Assembly (NCBI RefSeq): GCF_014224155.1 | Contig: NZ_JAASUI010000001.1 | Span: 930,001 to 994,000, forward strand | Reading direction: 5' to 3' | From: Listeria cossartiae subsp. cossartiae | GTDB lineage: Bacteria > Bacillota > Bacilli > Lactobacillales > Listeriaceae | DNA: 64,000 nucleotides | Shown here: piece by piece, positions 36,906-46,404 of the stretch | How positions within the stretch are numbered: the first letter of the stretch is position 1 | Layout of the letters: each line of letters opens with the position of its first letter | The notes under the pieces: model-generated | Database searches by the model: none | Told to the model about the DNA's origin: nothing | What the model saw: the letters and a program-made list of their open reading frames with translations, nothing else | Program-made: the position numbers and the translations under genes

Positions 36906-39900
36906 ATGAAAAGAAAGATAAGTTCAATTATTATAGTCGGGATATTGCTCTTTCAATCATTGAACGCGTATCCATTTATCACGGAAGCCAAAGAAAATGA
37001 ACAGAATATAGAAACAAATAAGCCAGCTAAAGGATTAACTAATGCTCTAAAACAAACCAAGACAACCCTTGAAACAGGAGATACCTATGCAAATGTATTT
37101 CCTGATATTGCTTTAGCTAAAGTTATTGCCAAAGCTGCAACGGGATCAGAGGATACAACGCAATTAGTCACACAAGAGGACTTGAATAAAATTACATCTC
37201 TCAGTGCAAATAGTAAAGGAATTAGCGCGCTGACAGGAATAGATTTACTAGCAAACGTGACAAGTATAAGCTTAAATAGTAACCAAATAACAGATATTTC
37301 TCCAATAAACCAATTACCGAATTTAGTAAGTTTGGCTTTAAAGAATAATCAAATTAGTAGTATTACCTTAAACGCAGAAAGCCAGCTACCTAAACTAACG
37401 AGCATTGATCTTGAAACGAATCCCAATCTGGAAGTTATGGATATCCAAGACCAACCCAAATTGTTAGAGGTAAAGACTTCTTCTAATACAGGATTACGCC
37501 AGTTAACAACAGTAATTGCCAAAAATAATCCGGAATTAGTCAATTTAGGTTACTACTCTATGCGAAATATCTACTTTAGCCAAGTCGCAAGTTTAACGAA
37601 AGTCGAATTAGTCAACCTCCCAAAAGTAACCAAAGTAAGCCTTGACCGGAACAGTATTAGCGAAGTGGAAATTTCCGATGTAGCCATTGAAAACCTACCA
37701 TTACAAGGAAATAAACTAACAGGAAATGTTTTTGATAACCTTCAAAATCTCCCTAATTTAAAAACTTTAGACCTGTCCTTGAATCAACTAACAGAAGTGG
37801 AATTAGACAAAACGGATGTAGAAAATCTCCCTAATTTGATATCACTAAATATAGAAGGAAATTCGGAACTAACTTCCATAAACGTCCAAGATCAGCCTCA
37901 ATTGGTAGATGTGAAAACTTCCATTAATACAGGATTACGCCAGTTAACAACAGTAATTGCCAAAAATAATCCAGAATTAGTCAATTTAGGTTACTACACT
38001 ATGCGAAATGTCTACTTTAGCCAAATACCAAGTTTAACGAAAGTCGAATTAGTCAATCTCCCGAAAGTAACGAAAGTAAGCCTTGACCGAAACAGTATTA
38101 GCGAGTTGAATGTTACTGATTTAGCCATTGAGGATCTTCCGGTACAAGGAAATGAACTAACCGGAAATGTCTTTGATAACCTTCAAAATCTCCCTAATTT
38201 AAAAACAATAGACATGTCCCAGAATCAACTAACAGAAGTGGAGTTAGACAAAACGGATGTAGAAAATCTTCCTAATTTAATTTCACTAAATATAGAAGGA
38301 AATTCGGAACTAACCTCCATAAATATCCAAGATCAGCCCCAATTGGTCGATGTCAAAACTTCTGATAAAACAGGATTATCCGAGTTAACAACGGTAATTG
38401 CCAAAAATAATCCAGAACTAGTTAACCTTGGATATTTTAGTATACAAAGTGTTTATTTTGAGGGCATAGCTAGTCTAACGAACGTTGAATTAGTCAACCT
38501 TCCCAAAGTAAGAGTAGTGCGATTGGATCGTAATAGTATCAATCATATCGAACTAAATAATTTAGAGGCAGTAACAGAAGTGAATCTAAATTATAATAAA
38601 ATAACAAGTGATAGCATAGCGAAATTTGAAGATATGCCGATACTAGCGACGCTAAATTTAAACAATAATCAAATTACCGATATAAATGTGCTTAGTGACT
38701 TCTCAGAAATAACTACTTTAAATATCGAAGCGAATTCCATCGGCGTTTTACCAAGTAATCTAAAAACAAAAATGCCAAAATTAACGACACTGAGTGCAAT
38801 AAATCAAGTCATTACGCTAGACAAAGTAATTACTGTGGATGATGCTGATTTAATTATTAATAATGAAATTAGTAATTTTGGTAAACTAAGCCAGCCAATC
38901 CCGATATCAAATGCAGGAACATATGCAAATGAAAAACTAACTTGGTCCTATGAAAGAATCAAAAGTTTAACAGAGGTTAATTTCCAGTTTTCTGAGCGAG
39001 TTAATGCAACTGGCATAGACGGAAACTTTTCAGGAAAAGTAACGCAACCGTTTAAAAGATCTACTGTTCCAGTAATTAATGCAGATACAGAAATTCATTA
39101 CCCGCTAGGAACAGAAAAAACAGAAGCTGCTTTTTTAAGTGAGATTCATGCACAAACAAGTGATGATTTAGCTATTACAAGTGATTTTGAAACAATGGTA
39201 AACTTAAAGAGAGTGGGGATATACACTGTAACGTTAAATGCCGAGAATATAGACGGAATTAAGGCTATTCCAAAAGAAGTGACCGTGTACATTGATTCTG
39301 TACAAGGTGCTAATATAACGGTGAAACACGAAGACAAATCCGGGAATAAACTGGCAGAAGATAGCGTATTAAGTGGAAATGTCGGAGAAGCATATAACTC
39401 AAGCGCAAAAGAAATTTTTGGTTACACATTAACGGAAATGCCTACAAATGCACAAGGCGAATTTAGCTTAGAAGAACAAACGGTGACTTATATCTACGCA
39501 AAAAATCCTACTCCAGCCAAAGATATTACAGTACAATACACGGATGAAGAGGGAATCGAAATTGCAACTAGTGATACATTGTCAGGTAATATGGATGAAG
39601 ATTACGTTACAACAGCGAAGACCATTACAGGCTACACTTTAATGGAAACGCCGAGTAATGCGACAGGCAAGTTTACCGAAAACGAGCAAATAGTAAGATA
39701 TACGTATCGTGCGATTCAAGCAGAGCCAATTTTAGCAAAAGATGTTACGGTGAATTACCAGGACGAATTTGGAGCTAAAATTAGTGAAGCGGAAGTACTA
39801 ACTGGTGAAATTGGTGAAACATACACAACAGCAGCCAAAACAATAGAAGGCTATACCTTAATGGAAACTCCTGCTAACGCTGGCGGCATTTTTACTGAAA

Positions 39901-40583
39901 TGCCTCAAACGGTAACATACGTGTATCGATTAGAGAGCACCCTGGAAGCAGCAAACATAACTGTGAAATACCTTGACGAAAGCAGTAACGAGCTAGCACC
40001 AACGGAAGTACTAAGCGGAAAAATCGGGGAAGCTTATACAACTAAAGCCATGCAGCTGGAAGGCTATTCGCTGGTAAAAGTGCCCAGTAATGCTAGCGGG
40101 AATTTCACAACAGAAGCTCAAACGGTTATCTATATGTATAAAAAGAATGCTATCCCGACATCCAAGATTATTGTGAAATATGAAGATATAACAGGGAAAG
40201 AACTTGCTACAAGTAATGTGTTAACCGGGAACATTCATGATTCCTACACAACTACACCTAAGGAAATTAAAGGCTATACCCTCATACTAAAACCAGCCAA
40301 TGCAAGTGGTAAATTTATGGCAGAGGCTCAAACAATCAAATATATTTACCGTGCGAACAAAGACGAGGTAAAGCTAAATCTAGACATAATCGGGGATAAT
40401 TCAAATGGAGACATTCAACCATTGAATAACAATCACCCAACAAAAAGGAACCAACAAATTCTACCTCGAACAGGAAATCAGCCGCTAAATATGATTTTTG
40501 GATTGGGGATTTTACTAGTACTTTTTAGTATCCTATGGATGTACCGAAATAAAAAAGAAAAAAATAAATCAAATAACTGCTAA
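36906..40583 (+). CDS. Internalin-like LRR surface protein with five MucBP repeats, LPXTG-anchored
   Basis: A 1225-residue cell-wall protein. Start is the ATG at 36906 (RBS AAGGAG). Residues 1-28 are a signal peptide; a helical cap follows (about 55-90); about 95-620 are leucine-rich repeats, both canonical 22-mers (ITDISPINQLPNLVSLALKNNQI) and a longer irregular type. Three copies of a 147-residue block (NTGLRQLTTVIAKNNPELVNLGYY region) are included. Residues about 640-800 form Ig-like interrepeat and DUF5011-like modules. Five MucBP repeats of about 70 residues follow (about 800-1153), then LPRTG at 1186-1190, a hydrophobic span and a positive tail. LRRs likely bind a host or bacterial ligand; MucBP domains bind mucin in relatives. 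Anchoring requires sortase A encoded elsewhere. Confidence 0.93.
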   Translation: MKRKISSIIIVGILLFQSLNAYPFITEAKENEQNIETNKPAKGLTNALKQTKTTLETGDTYANVFPDIALAKVIAKAATGSEDTTQLVTQEDLNKITSLSANSKGISALTGIDLLANVTSISLNSNQITDISPINQLPNLVSLALKNNQISSITLNAESQLPKLTSIDLETNPNLEVMDIQDQPKLLEVKTSSNTGLRQLTTVIAKNNPELVNLGYYSMRNIYFSQVASLTKVELVNLPKVTKVSLDRNSISEVEISDVAIENLPLQGNKLTGNVFDNLQNLPNLKTLDLSLNQLTEVELDKTDVENLPNLISLNIEGNSELTSINVQDQPQLVDVKTSINTGLRQLTTVIAKNNPELVNLGYYTMRNVYFSQIPSLTKVELVNLPKVTKVSLDRNSISELNVTDLAIEDLPVQGNELTGNVFDNLQNLPNLKTIDMSQNQLTEVELDKTDVENLPNLISLNIEGNSELTSINIQDQPQLVDVKTSDKTGLSELTTVIAKNNPELVNLGYFSIQSVYFEGIASLTNVELVNLPKVRVVRLDRNSINHIELNNLEAVTEVNLNYNKITSDSIAKFEDMPILATLNLNNNQITDINVLSDFSEITTLNIEANSIGVLPSNLKTKMPKLTTLSAINQVITLDKVITVDDADLIINNEISNFGKLSQPIPISNAGTYANEKLTWSYERIKSLTEVNFQFSERVNATGIDGNFSGKVTQPFKRSTVPVINADTEIHYPLGTEKTEAAFLSEIHAQTSDDLAITSDFETMVNLKRVGIYTVTLNAENIDGIKAIPKEVTVYIDSVQGANITVKHEDKSGNKLAEDSVLSGNVGEAYNSSAKEIFGYTLTEMPTNAQGEFSLEEQTVTYIYAKNPTPAKDITVQYTDEEGIEIATSDTLSGNMDEDYVTTAKTITGYTLMETPSNATGKFTENEQIVRYTYRAIQAEPILAKDVTVNYQDEFGAKISEAEVLTGEIGETYTTAAKTIEGYTLMETPANAGGIFTEMPQTVTYVYRLESTLEAANITVKYLDESSNELAPTEVLSGKIGEAYTTKAMQLEGYSLVKVPSNASGNFTTEAQTVIYMYKKNAIPTSKIIVKYEDITGKELATSNVLTGNIHDSYTTTPKEIKGYTLILKPANASGKFMAEAQTIKYIYRANKDEVKLNLDIIGDNSNGDIQPLNNNHPTKRNQQILPRTGNQPLNMIFGLGILLVLFSILWMYRNKKEKNKSNNC
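37420..38610 (+). repeat. Tandem 441-bp repeats inside the first internalin gene
   Basis: The landmark GGATTACGCC occurs at 37491 and 37932 and its variant GGATTATCCG at 38373, exactly 441 bp apart each time. Copies one and two are nearly identical over most of the unit; the third is diverged and shortened. The unit encodes 147 residues and keeps frame. Confidence 0.9.
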
Positions 40584-40596
40584 TCGCATTTCTTGT

Positions 40597-40628
40597 AAAA
40601 ACTCTCCTGAACCATAGGGAGAGTTTTT
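40597..40628 (+). terminator. Intrinsic terminator after first internalin
   Basis: AAAAACTCTCC with GGGAGAGTTTTT stem, followed by T-rich sequence. Confidence 0.9.
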
Positions 40629-40704
40629 ATTTGTGTTTGATATCACAATTGAGCCAAGAGTGCAACTGTAAAAAAGTTTAAAAATATACTAATCCATGTC
40701 ATTA

Positions 40705-40789
40705 TGTGAACATTGTGTGAACGGAATTAATGTGGTTGAAAAAAAAACCTAATACCATGTTTAAATGTTAGTCCCTCTGTTGCTATAAT
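40705..40789 (+). promoter_or_regulatory. Promoter region of second internalin with twin TGTGAAC boxes
   Basis: TGTGAAC at 40705-40711 and 40716-40722 (11 bp apart), then TTTAAA (40760-40765), 18 bp, TATAAT (40784-40789). The second box ends 62 bp before the -10, as in the first internalin, although the intervening sequence has diverged. Confidence 0.6.
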
Positions 40790-40883
40790 TATTATTTATA
40801 GAGATAAAATAATTTTACATATCAAGTAGTGAAGCATCGAGTCCTTTATAATAATTACTACTAACATCTGAGGAGAATTAATC

Positions 40884-43556
40884 ATGAAACAAAGGATAAG
40901 TACTATCATCATAGTCGGAATACTACTTTTTCAATCATTAAGTGCTTATCCTTTAATGATTGATGCAGTAGAAAATTCAAATAAAACAACACTTCAAGCA
41001 GGGGATACATATTCAAAAGTCTTTCCGGATGCTGCATTAGCCCAAGTTATTGCCAAAGCAGCGACTGGCTCAGAGGACACAACACAATTAGTGAATCAAG
41101 CAGATTTGAATAAAATCATCATTTTAACGGCAAACGGCAAAGGTATTGCTGATGTGACGGGAATGGATTTATTGGTTAAAGCAACAACTATCAACTTAAA
41201 TAATAACCAAATAACGGATGCTGCTCCACTAACGCAATTACCTAATTTAGTAAAACTAGATTTAAGCGATAATCAAATTAGCACTATTACTTTAAATGCA
41301 GAAAATCAACTACCAAAATTAACGACGCTTGATATCCAAAATAATCCTACGCTAACAGTTATTGATATAGAGGATCAGCCGAAATTGGTCAATGTGTATA
41401 CTCCGAAGTCTTCAGGTTTCATCAATTTAACTACAGTAATTGCTAAAAATAACCCTCAATTACTTAACATGGGCTACTTTGGTGTGGAAGGTATATACTA
41501 TGGAAATATCCCGACTTTAACGAAAGTAGAAATGGTGAATCTTCCAAAAGTAACAGCATTAAAATTTGAACATAGTAAAATCAAAACTGCCGTACTGGAT
41601 AATTTACCATCTGTTACAGCAGTAAGACTACAAAATAATATGTTAGAAAGTGACAGTATCATTCAAAATATACCAAAATTAACGAATTTAAATTTACTTA
41701 ACAATAAACTGACTGATATTGATATGCTTAAAGGGTTACCAGCAGTAACTTCTATGGATATCGGATACAATGCCATTAGTGTTTTACCAAGTGATCTTCC
41801 AACCATTATGCCTAACCTAAAGATATTAACTGCAGGGGGCCAGTTAATAGTTTTAGAAAAAGTCGTTGTTTTGGATGATTTAGTTCTTGATAATAAAATT
41901 AGTAATATGGGGGCAGTAGTCCAACCAACTTCTATATCAGATAGAGGTACATACGCAAATAACCAATTAACTTGGTCGTATAATGCACTTGAAAATCTTG
42001 ATTTAGTCAGTTACGGGTTTTCTGAAGTAATTAATATGACTGGCGTAAAAGGTTCTTTCACGGGAACCGTAAGACAACCAGTTAAAGCATCTACCGTTCC
42101 AATCATTACTACAGATGCTGAAATTCGTTATCCACAAAGAAGCGAGAAAACGGAAACGGAATTTTTAAATGATATTCAGGCGCAGACAAATGATGAAACG
42201 CCTGTGACAAGTAATTTTGAATCAATCGTTAATTTAAAAGAAGTTGGAAAATATGTCGTGACATTAAATGCAGAGAATATCGACGGAGTTAAAGCTGTTC
42301 CTAAAGAGGTGACTGTCTATGTTGATCCGGTACAAGCAGCAAATGTAACGGTGCAATATGAAGACACATCGAAGAAAAAAATTGCGGAAAATGTTATTTT
42401 AACTGGATATATCGGCGAAGATTATCATTCAAGCGCGAAAGAAATTGCAGGCTATACATTAACAGAAACACCAGCAAATGCAGAAGGTGGATTTAGCGCA
42501 GAAGAACAATCGGTAACATATGTATATTCAAAAGACATTATCCCAGCTGCAAATATTACGGTGCAATACGTGGATGTAGATGGCAATGAACTAGCTCCAA
42601 GCGAAATTTTACTAGGAAATATCGATGAGGAGTACCATTCAATCGCGAAAGAAATTGCGGGCTATACATTGACAGAAACGCCAGCAAATGCACAAGGTGA
42701 ATTTAGCGCGGAAGAACAAACCGTGACATATGTATATTCGAAAGACCCCGTTCCAGCCGCAAATATCATGGTGCAATATGTGGACGAAGCAGGCAATGAA
42801 CTAGCGTCAAGCGAAATTTTATTAGGAAATATTGGCGAGGAATATCACTCAAGTGCCAAAGAAATTCCGAGCTATACATTAACTAAAACGCCAGCAAATG
42901 CAGAAGGCGAATTTAGCGCAGAAGAACAAACCGTGACGTATGTATATTCGAAAATCCCTGTTCCGGCCGCAGATATCACGGTCCAATACGTGGATGAAGC
43001 AGGCAATGAACTAGTAACGAGCGAAATTTTGTCAGGAAATATTGGCGATGACTACACGGCAACAGCCAAAGAAATTGCAGGTTATGCCCTCATTGAAACT
43101 CCAAGCAATGCAGCGGGCCAATTCAGTGAAACGAGCCAAACTGTCACTTACGTATATCGTACGAGTAAAAATGAAATAACTCCCGCTAAAGATATTACGG
43201 TGAAATATATCGACGAACACCAAAATGAACTGGCAATGAGCGAAGTATTAAGTGGAGGAATCGGCGAAACATATTCTACGGAACCCAAAGAAATCCAAGG
43301 CTATACGCTCATAAAAAAACCAGCTAACGCAACTGGGAAATTTATGCTAGAAGAACAAACAATCAACTACATTTATCAAGCTAAACTAGACGTAACATCG
43401 GATACTTCATCTGGAAATATATTAATAACCAAGAATAAGTTCCCTCTACCTTTAACAGGAGATTTACAGTCAAATTTGATTTTAGGATTCGGCTTACTTT
43501 TGGCACTCTTTAGTAGTATCTGGCTCTATAAAAACAATAGAAAAAAGAAAAATTAA
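40884..43556 (+). CDS. Internalin-like LRR surface protein, paralogue of the preceding gene
   Basis: An 890-residue paralogue. Residues 1-30 are a signal peptide nearly identical to that of the first internalin (RISTIIIVGILLFQSLSAYP); LRRs cover about 73-305, without the 147-residue amplification, so this protein is the shorter form. A DUF5011-like module (about 411-482) precedes five MucBP repeats (about 486-834), four of them spaced exactly 70 residues. The anchor is LPLTG at 855-859 plus a hydrophobic helix and basic tail. RBS GAGGAG. It has its own promoter and terminator. Tandem duplication of an ancestral internalin followed by divergence of LRR number is the simplest origin. Confidence 0.93.
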   Translation: MKQRISTIIIVGILLFQSLSAYPLMIDAVENSNKTTLQAGDTYSKVFPDAALAQVIAKAATGSEDTTQLVNQADLNKIIILTANGKGIADVTGMDLLVKATTINLNNNQITDAAPLTQLPNLVKLDLSDNQISTITLNAENQLPKLTTLDIQNNPTLTVIDIEDQPKLVNVYTPKSSGFINLTTVIAKNNPQLLNMGYFGVEGIYYGNIPTLTKVEMVNLPKVTALKFEHSKIKTAVLDNLPSVTAVRLQNNMLESDSIIQNIPKLTNLNLLNNKLTDIDMLKGLPAVTSMDIGYNAISVLPSDLPTIMPNLKILTAGGQLIVLEKVVVLDDLVLDNKISNMGAVVQPTSISDRGTYANNQLTWSYNALENLDLVSYGFSEVINMTGVKGSFTGTVRQPVKASTVPIITTDAEIRYPQRSEKTETEFLNDIQAQTNDETPVTSNFESIVNLKEVGKYVVTLNAENIDGVKAVPKEVTVYVDPVQAANVTVQYEDTSKKKIAENVILTGYIGEDYHSSAKEIAGYTLTETPANAEGGFSAEEQSVTYVYSKDIIPAANITVQYVDVDGNELAPSEILLGNIDEEYHSIAKEIAGYTLTETPANAQGEFSAEEQTVTYVYSKDPVPAANIMVQYVDEAGNELASSEILLGNIGEEYHSSAKEIPSYTLTKTPANAEGEFSAEEQTVTYVYSKIPVPAADITVQYVDEAGNELVTSEILSGNIGDDYTATAKEIAGYALIETPSNAAGQFSETSQTVTYVYRTSKNEITPAKDITVKYIDEHQNELAMSEVLSGGIGETYSTEPKEIQGYTLIKKPANATGKFMLEEQTINYIYQAKLDVTSDTSSGNILITKNKFPLPLTGDLQSNLILGFGLLLALFSSIWLYKNNRKKKN
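42351..43385 (+). repeat. MucBP-encoding DNA repeats, 210-bp period
   Basis: The landmark GTGCAATAYG-like block recurs at 42351, 42561, 42771 and 42981 (210 bp each), and a diverged copy begins at 43200 (219 bp). High identity among units two to four points to recent amplification or gene conversion. Confidence 0.85.
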
Positions 43557-43569
43557 TCTAGTTTCTCAT

Positions 43570-43601
43570 AAAAAATCTTCTCATATCGAGGAGATTTTTT
43601 A
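43570..43601 (+). terminator. Intrinsic terminator after second internalin
   Basis: AAAAATCTTCTC with GAGGAGATTTTTT stem (one G-T pair) and a T-run. Confidence 0.85.
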
Positions 43602-43607
43602 TTTTAC

Positions 43608-43633
43608 GCTTAAACATCCAAAAACAGGGGTAT
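43608..43633 (+). promoter_or_regulatory. Possible sigma-B-like promoter
   Basis: GGGTAT at 43628-43633 fits the sigma-B -10 consensus; GCTT at 43608-43611 is a poor match to GTTT with 16 bp spacing. Located 45 bp before the DUF1254 gene start. Weak. Confidence 0.35.
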
Positions 43634-43678
43634 GGTTTAAGTGTTCTTAAAAAAAGCTAATTGAAGGAGGATTTTTAC

Positions 43679-45037
43679 ATGAAAAAAATGCTACCTGAGA
43701 GTAAAGTAGAGGCAATCAGAAAAGAGGGATTTTTAAATCGAGCTGTCGAAGCTTATCGGTTTTTCTATCCAACTGTGTCTAACGTATCAAATTTTAAGGC
43801 TTTACATGATTTAGGAATTACCGAGAACCACGATTTTATTATTCAACTTACGACTCCTGATTTAAATGTACTGACGCAAAATTCGGATACTCCTTATTGC
43901 CTTGGAACGGGAAACACCGAGAATGGTCCAGTTGTTATCGAATTACCACCGGGCACAATCGTTGGTGTGGCGGATGATATTAATTTTAAATTTATTACGA
44001 ATATGGGGTTAACAGGGGACGAACAAGGCAAAGGTGCTAAATATTTGTACTTACCACCTAATTATGAAGGAGATATTCCGGAAGGCTACATAATTCGAAA
44101 ACCTTCTAGCTACCGTTTCCTTATTTGCTTACGGGCGATGGTTCATCAAGCAAGTGACTATGAAAAAGCATTTGCGCTTCTTAAAGAAGTAAAATTTTAT
44201 CCATTAAAAGAAAAAGATAATAATCCAGTAAGTACGTTCCATGATTTTTCGCACCGTAAAGCAATTTCTACGCCATATTTTGTGGAAGGGAAATTTGATT
44301 ACTGGGAAGTGATTAAGTGGGCGCTGGATAATGATAAAACGGATCCAGAATATTATCAAATGTATGGTTTACTAAAAGCCATTGGTTTAGCGCCAAATAA
44401 AGAATTTAATCCTGATTCAGATAAAAAAGCGCTATTAACCGAAGCGGCTGAAAAAGCAAATGACATGATGTTTGTGAATTCCTTTAATACAGATGATCCA
44501 GCTGCTATTACATGGCCAGGGAAGAACTGGGAATGGGCAGTGTACGGTGAGAATAACGATTTCTATGAAAAAACATATTTAAATCTTCCTGTAAGAGAGC
44601 GCTGGTTCTATCAAGCGACACTCGAAACGCATATGATGTTTATGCATAAAGTCGGATTTGGCTCTGTATATATGCTTGGCGTGAAAGACAAAGAAGGGAA
44701 CTATCTGGATGGCGGCAAAAACTATACATTAAAAGTGCCAACACCAGTACCTACGAGCATTTTCTGGTCAGTAACAGTGTATGACATGGATACTCGTTCA
44801 GAAATTGTTACCGAGCAATTTATGCCAGCACTGAACTCTATTAAAGATACATTCGAAGTAGATGCGGATGGAAACACGACGCTCTATTTTGGACCAAATC
44901 CACCGGAAGATGAGTCACTACCATGGATTCAAACGGTTCCAGATGCCAATTGGTTCACGTATTTCCGTATTTATGGACCAACCGAACCAGCTTTTGATAA
45001 CAGCTGGCAACTATACGATTTTGAAGAAGTGAAATAA
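43679..45037 (+). CDS. DUF1254/DUF1214 domain protein
   Basis: A 452-residue protein with the two-domain architecture DUF1254 (about 40-180) and DUF1214 (about 320-440, with VPTPVPTSIFWSVTVYDMDTRS and WFTYFRIYGPTEPAFDNSW). Relatives are widespread in bacteria, often periplasmic in Gram-negatives; here no signal peptide is seen, so it should be cytosolic. Function unknown; some members are linked to aromatic or hydroxamate metabolism, without proof. ATG at 43679 follows RBS GAAGGAGG. It is the last gene of the accessory island before the ydeI-like border gene and ends with a strong shared terminator. Confidence 0.88.
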   Translation: MKKMLPESKVEAIRKEGFLNRAVEAYRFFYPTVSNVSNFKALHDLGITENHDFIIQLTTPDLNVLTQNSDTPYCLGTGNTENGPVVIELPPGTIVGVADDINFKFITNMGLTGDEQGKGAKYLYLPPNYEGDIPEGYIIRKPSSYRFLICLRAMVHQASDYEKAFALLKEVKFYPLKEKDNNPVSTFHDFSHRKAISTPYFVEGKFDYWEVIKWALDNDKTDPEYYQMYGLLKAIGLAPNKEFNPDSDKKALLTEAAEKANDMMFVNSFNTDDPAAITWPGKNWEWAVYGENNDFYEKTYLNLPVRERWFYQATLETHMMFMHKVGFGSVYMLGVKDKEGNYLDGGKNYTLKVPTPVPTSIFWSVTVYDMDTRSEIVTEQFMPALNSIKDTFEVDADGNTTLYFGPNPPEDESLPWIQTVPDANWFTYFRIYGPTEPAFDNSWQLYDFEEVK

Positions 45038-45041
45038 ATAG

Positions 45042-45077
45042 AAGAGGCGCAACCATTCACAGGTTGCGCCTCTTTTT
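45042..45077. terminator. Bidirectional terminator
   Basis: AAGAGGCGCAACC with GGTTGCGCCTCTT stem and flanking A/T runs, between two convergent genes. Confidence 0.92.
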
Positions 45078-45083
45078 GTTCAA

Positions 45084-45677
45084 TTAATCGTTCAGTCCTA
45101 ATCCATCTAAAATCGTTGCTTCGTATTTCTCAATACGCGAAACACGTGTTTTGGATTGTTTAGGAGCCGAAAAATAAAGTAAGTAAGCTTTTTGGCGACC
45201 AGGGGTTAACCCTTCAAAAGCTGTTTTTAAAGCTGGCAATTCTTCAAATTTCACAAGTAATTCTTCTGGGATAGGTGTTTCAGCTCTGGGTTTAAGTTCT
45301 ACCTCTAATCCCGCTTTTTCGACGTCAATAGCATTTTGAATGTAAGTTTTTAAAATCGCTTGTTGATCAAGGATTTCTTGCAAGTTAGTGAAACGAATTT
45401 GTCTGGCAGCTTGGACATTTTCCGTTTGTTGGATTAAAATGTTTTCCGGGTCAGGGAGAAGTGCACCTTTCATAAAGAGTAATGCGCAATAATCTTTAAA
45501 ACCATGAATTAAGAATACATTACCGCCATCGACAGCGTAACAAGGTTTTCCCCATTTGAATTCTTCTTCTAGTTCAAACGTGATTGCTATTTCTCTTAAT
45601 GCTTTGAATTCAGCTTGCCAAGTGGATGGTTTAGTTAGAAACGCATCTACCTTAGGATTTAATTCGATTTTTGCCAT
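45084..45677 (-). CDS. YdeI/OmpD-associated family protein (right border of tRNA-Arg site)
   Basis: A 197-residue cytosolic protein: N-terminal DUF1801-like domain (about 1-115, FKWGKPCYAVDGGNVFLIHGFKDYCALLFMKG) and a C-terminal basic YdeI segment (PELPALKTAFEGLTPGRQKAYLLYFSAPKQSKTRVSRIEKY-like, about 140-190). B. subtilis YdeI is of unknown function. The ATG at 45677 has RBS GAGGAATT. In L. ivanovii the orthologue ydeI marks the far side of LIPI-2, so this gene fixes the right end of the island. Confidence 0.9.
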   Translation of the reverse strand: MAKIELNPKVDAFLTKPSTWQAEFKALREIAITFELEEEFKWGKPCYAVDGGNVFLIHGFKDYCALLFMKGALLPDPENILIQQTENVQAARQIRFTNLQEILDQQAILKTYIQNAIDVEKAGLEVELKPRAETPIPEELLVKFEELPALKTAFEGLTPGRQKAYLLYFSAPKQSKTRVSRIEKYEATILDGLGLND

Positions 45678-45792
45678 AAAGAATTCCTCTTTTCTACACT
45701 TTTTCATTTAAAAATAATTCTTTGATACGTGTTATTTTAACTTAATATGAAAGTCCTTGCAAATTTGGTCATCCTACTAAAAATGGACTTAA

Positions 45793-45828
45793 AGAAAGAA
45801 CCTGAGAGTTATCCCAGGCTCTTTTGTT
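45793..45828 (-). terminator. Terminator of VOC-family gene
   Basis: AAGAACCTG with CAGGCTCTT stem, oriented for the minus-strand gene ending at 45830. Confidence 0.6.
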
Positions 45829-45829
45829 T

Positions 45830-46237
45830 TCATGATAAATTGAGCTGCCAGACAATCCCAAACTTATCTGTAACCTCTCCGAATTTTTCCGACCAGAATG
45901 TTTTCGCAAGTGGCATTACTACATTGCCGCCTTCTGCAAGCTGATGGAATTGTTTCGTTAATTTTATTTCGTCGGATGTATCAATCACGAGTGTTATATT
46001 GTCGCCAAATGTAAGTGGCCTAGACTTAGGTACGTCGGAAAACATGACTTTTACCCCGTCCATTACTAAGCTCGCATTCATAACTAAATCTTTTAGCGAA
46101 TCATCTATAGGTTCATCCGCTGTCTCGATTTCCCCATATGTCAGCAAATCTGTACACTTTGTTCCAAAAATTTCTTCATAAAACGCGATAGCATCTCTGG
46201 ATTGTGTTCTAAAATTCAAGTAAACATTTAACGTCAT
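45830..46237 (-). CDS. VOC superfamily protein (PhnB/glyoxalase-like)
   Basis: A 135-residue protein with the paired beta-alpha-beta-beta-beta modules of the vicinal-oxygen-chelate fold: YLNFRTQSRDAIAFYEEIFG at the start, LVMDGVKVMFSDVP in the middle, and KFGEVTDKFGIVWQLNL at the end, matching the PhnB subgroup. Substrate unknown; relatives act as glyoxalases or antibiotic-binding proteins. RBS GAGGAATT before the ATG at 46237. Monocistronic. Confidence 0.85.
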   Translation of the reverse strand: MTLNVYLNFRTQSRDAIAFYEEIFGTKCTDLLTYGEIETADEPIDDSLKDLVMNASLVMDGVKVMFSDVPKSRPLTFGDNITLVIDTSDEIKLTKQFHQLAEGGNVVMPLAKTFWSEKFGEVTDKFGIVWQLNLS

Positions 46238-46404
46238 TTGAATTCCTCCTCGATTTTTATTCGCTATGGGTTTATTGATTTAAGTGTATTTATTATAGCA
46301 GATACTTGAAAAAAGAGGAAAAGTTAAGCCGGTAAATGCTTGACTTGGAGCTACTCCAAGGTGATAGACTAATAGTAAGATATTAGATACAGGGGGAGAA
46401 TGAC

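Noticed and set aside
37420..43385. Regularly spaced repeats that could suggest a CRISPR array
   Set aside because: The repeats are 210 and 441 bp long, in frame, and encode MucBP and LRR blocks.
45747..46181. Two plus-strand frames opposite the VOC gene
   Set aside because: No ribosome sites, and the opposite strand encodes a clear domain with a good start.
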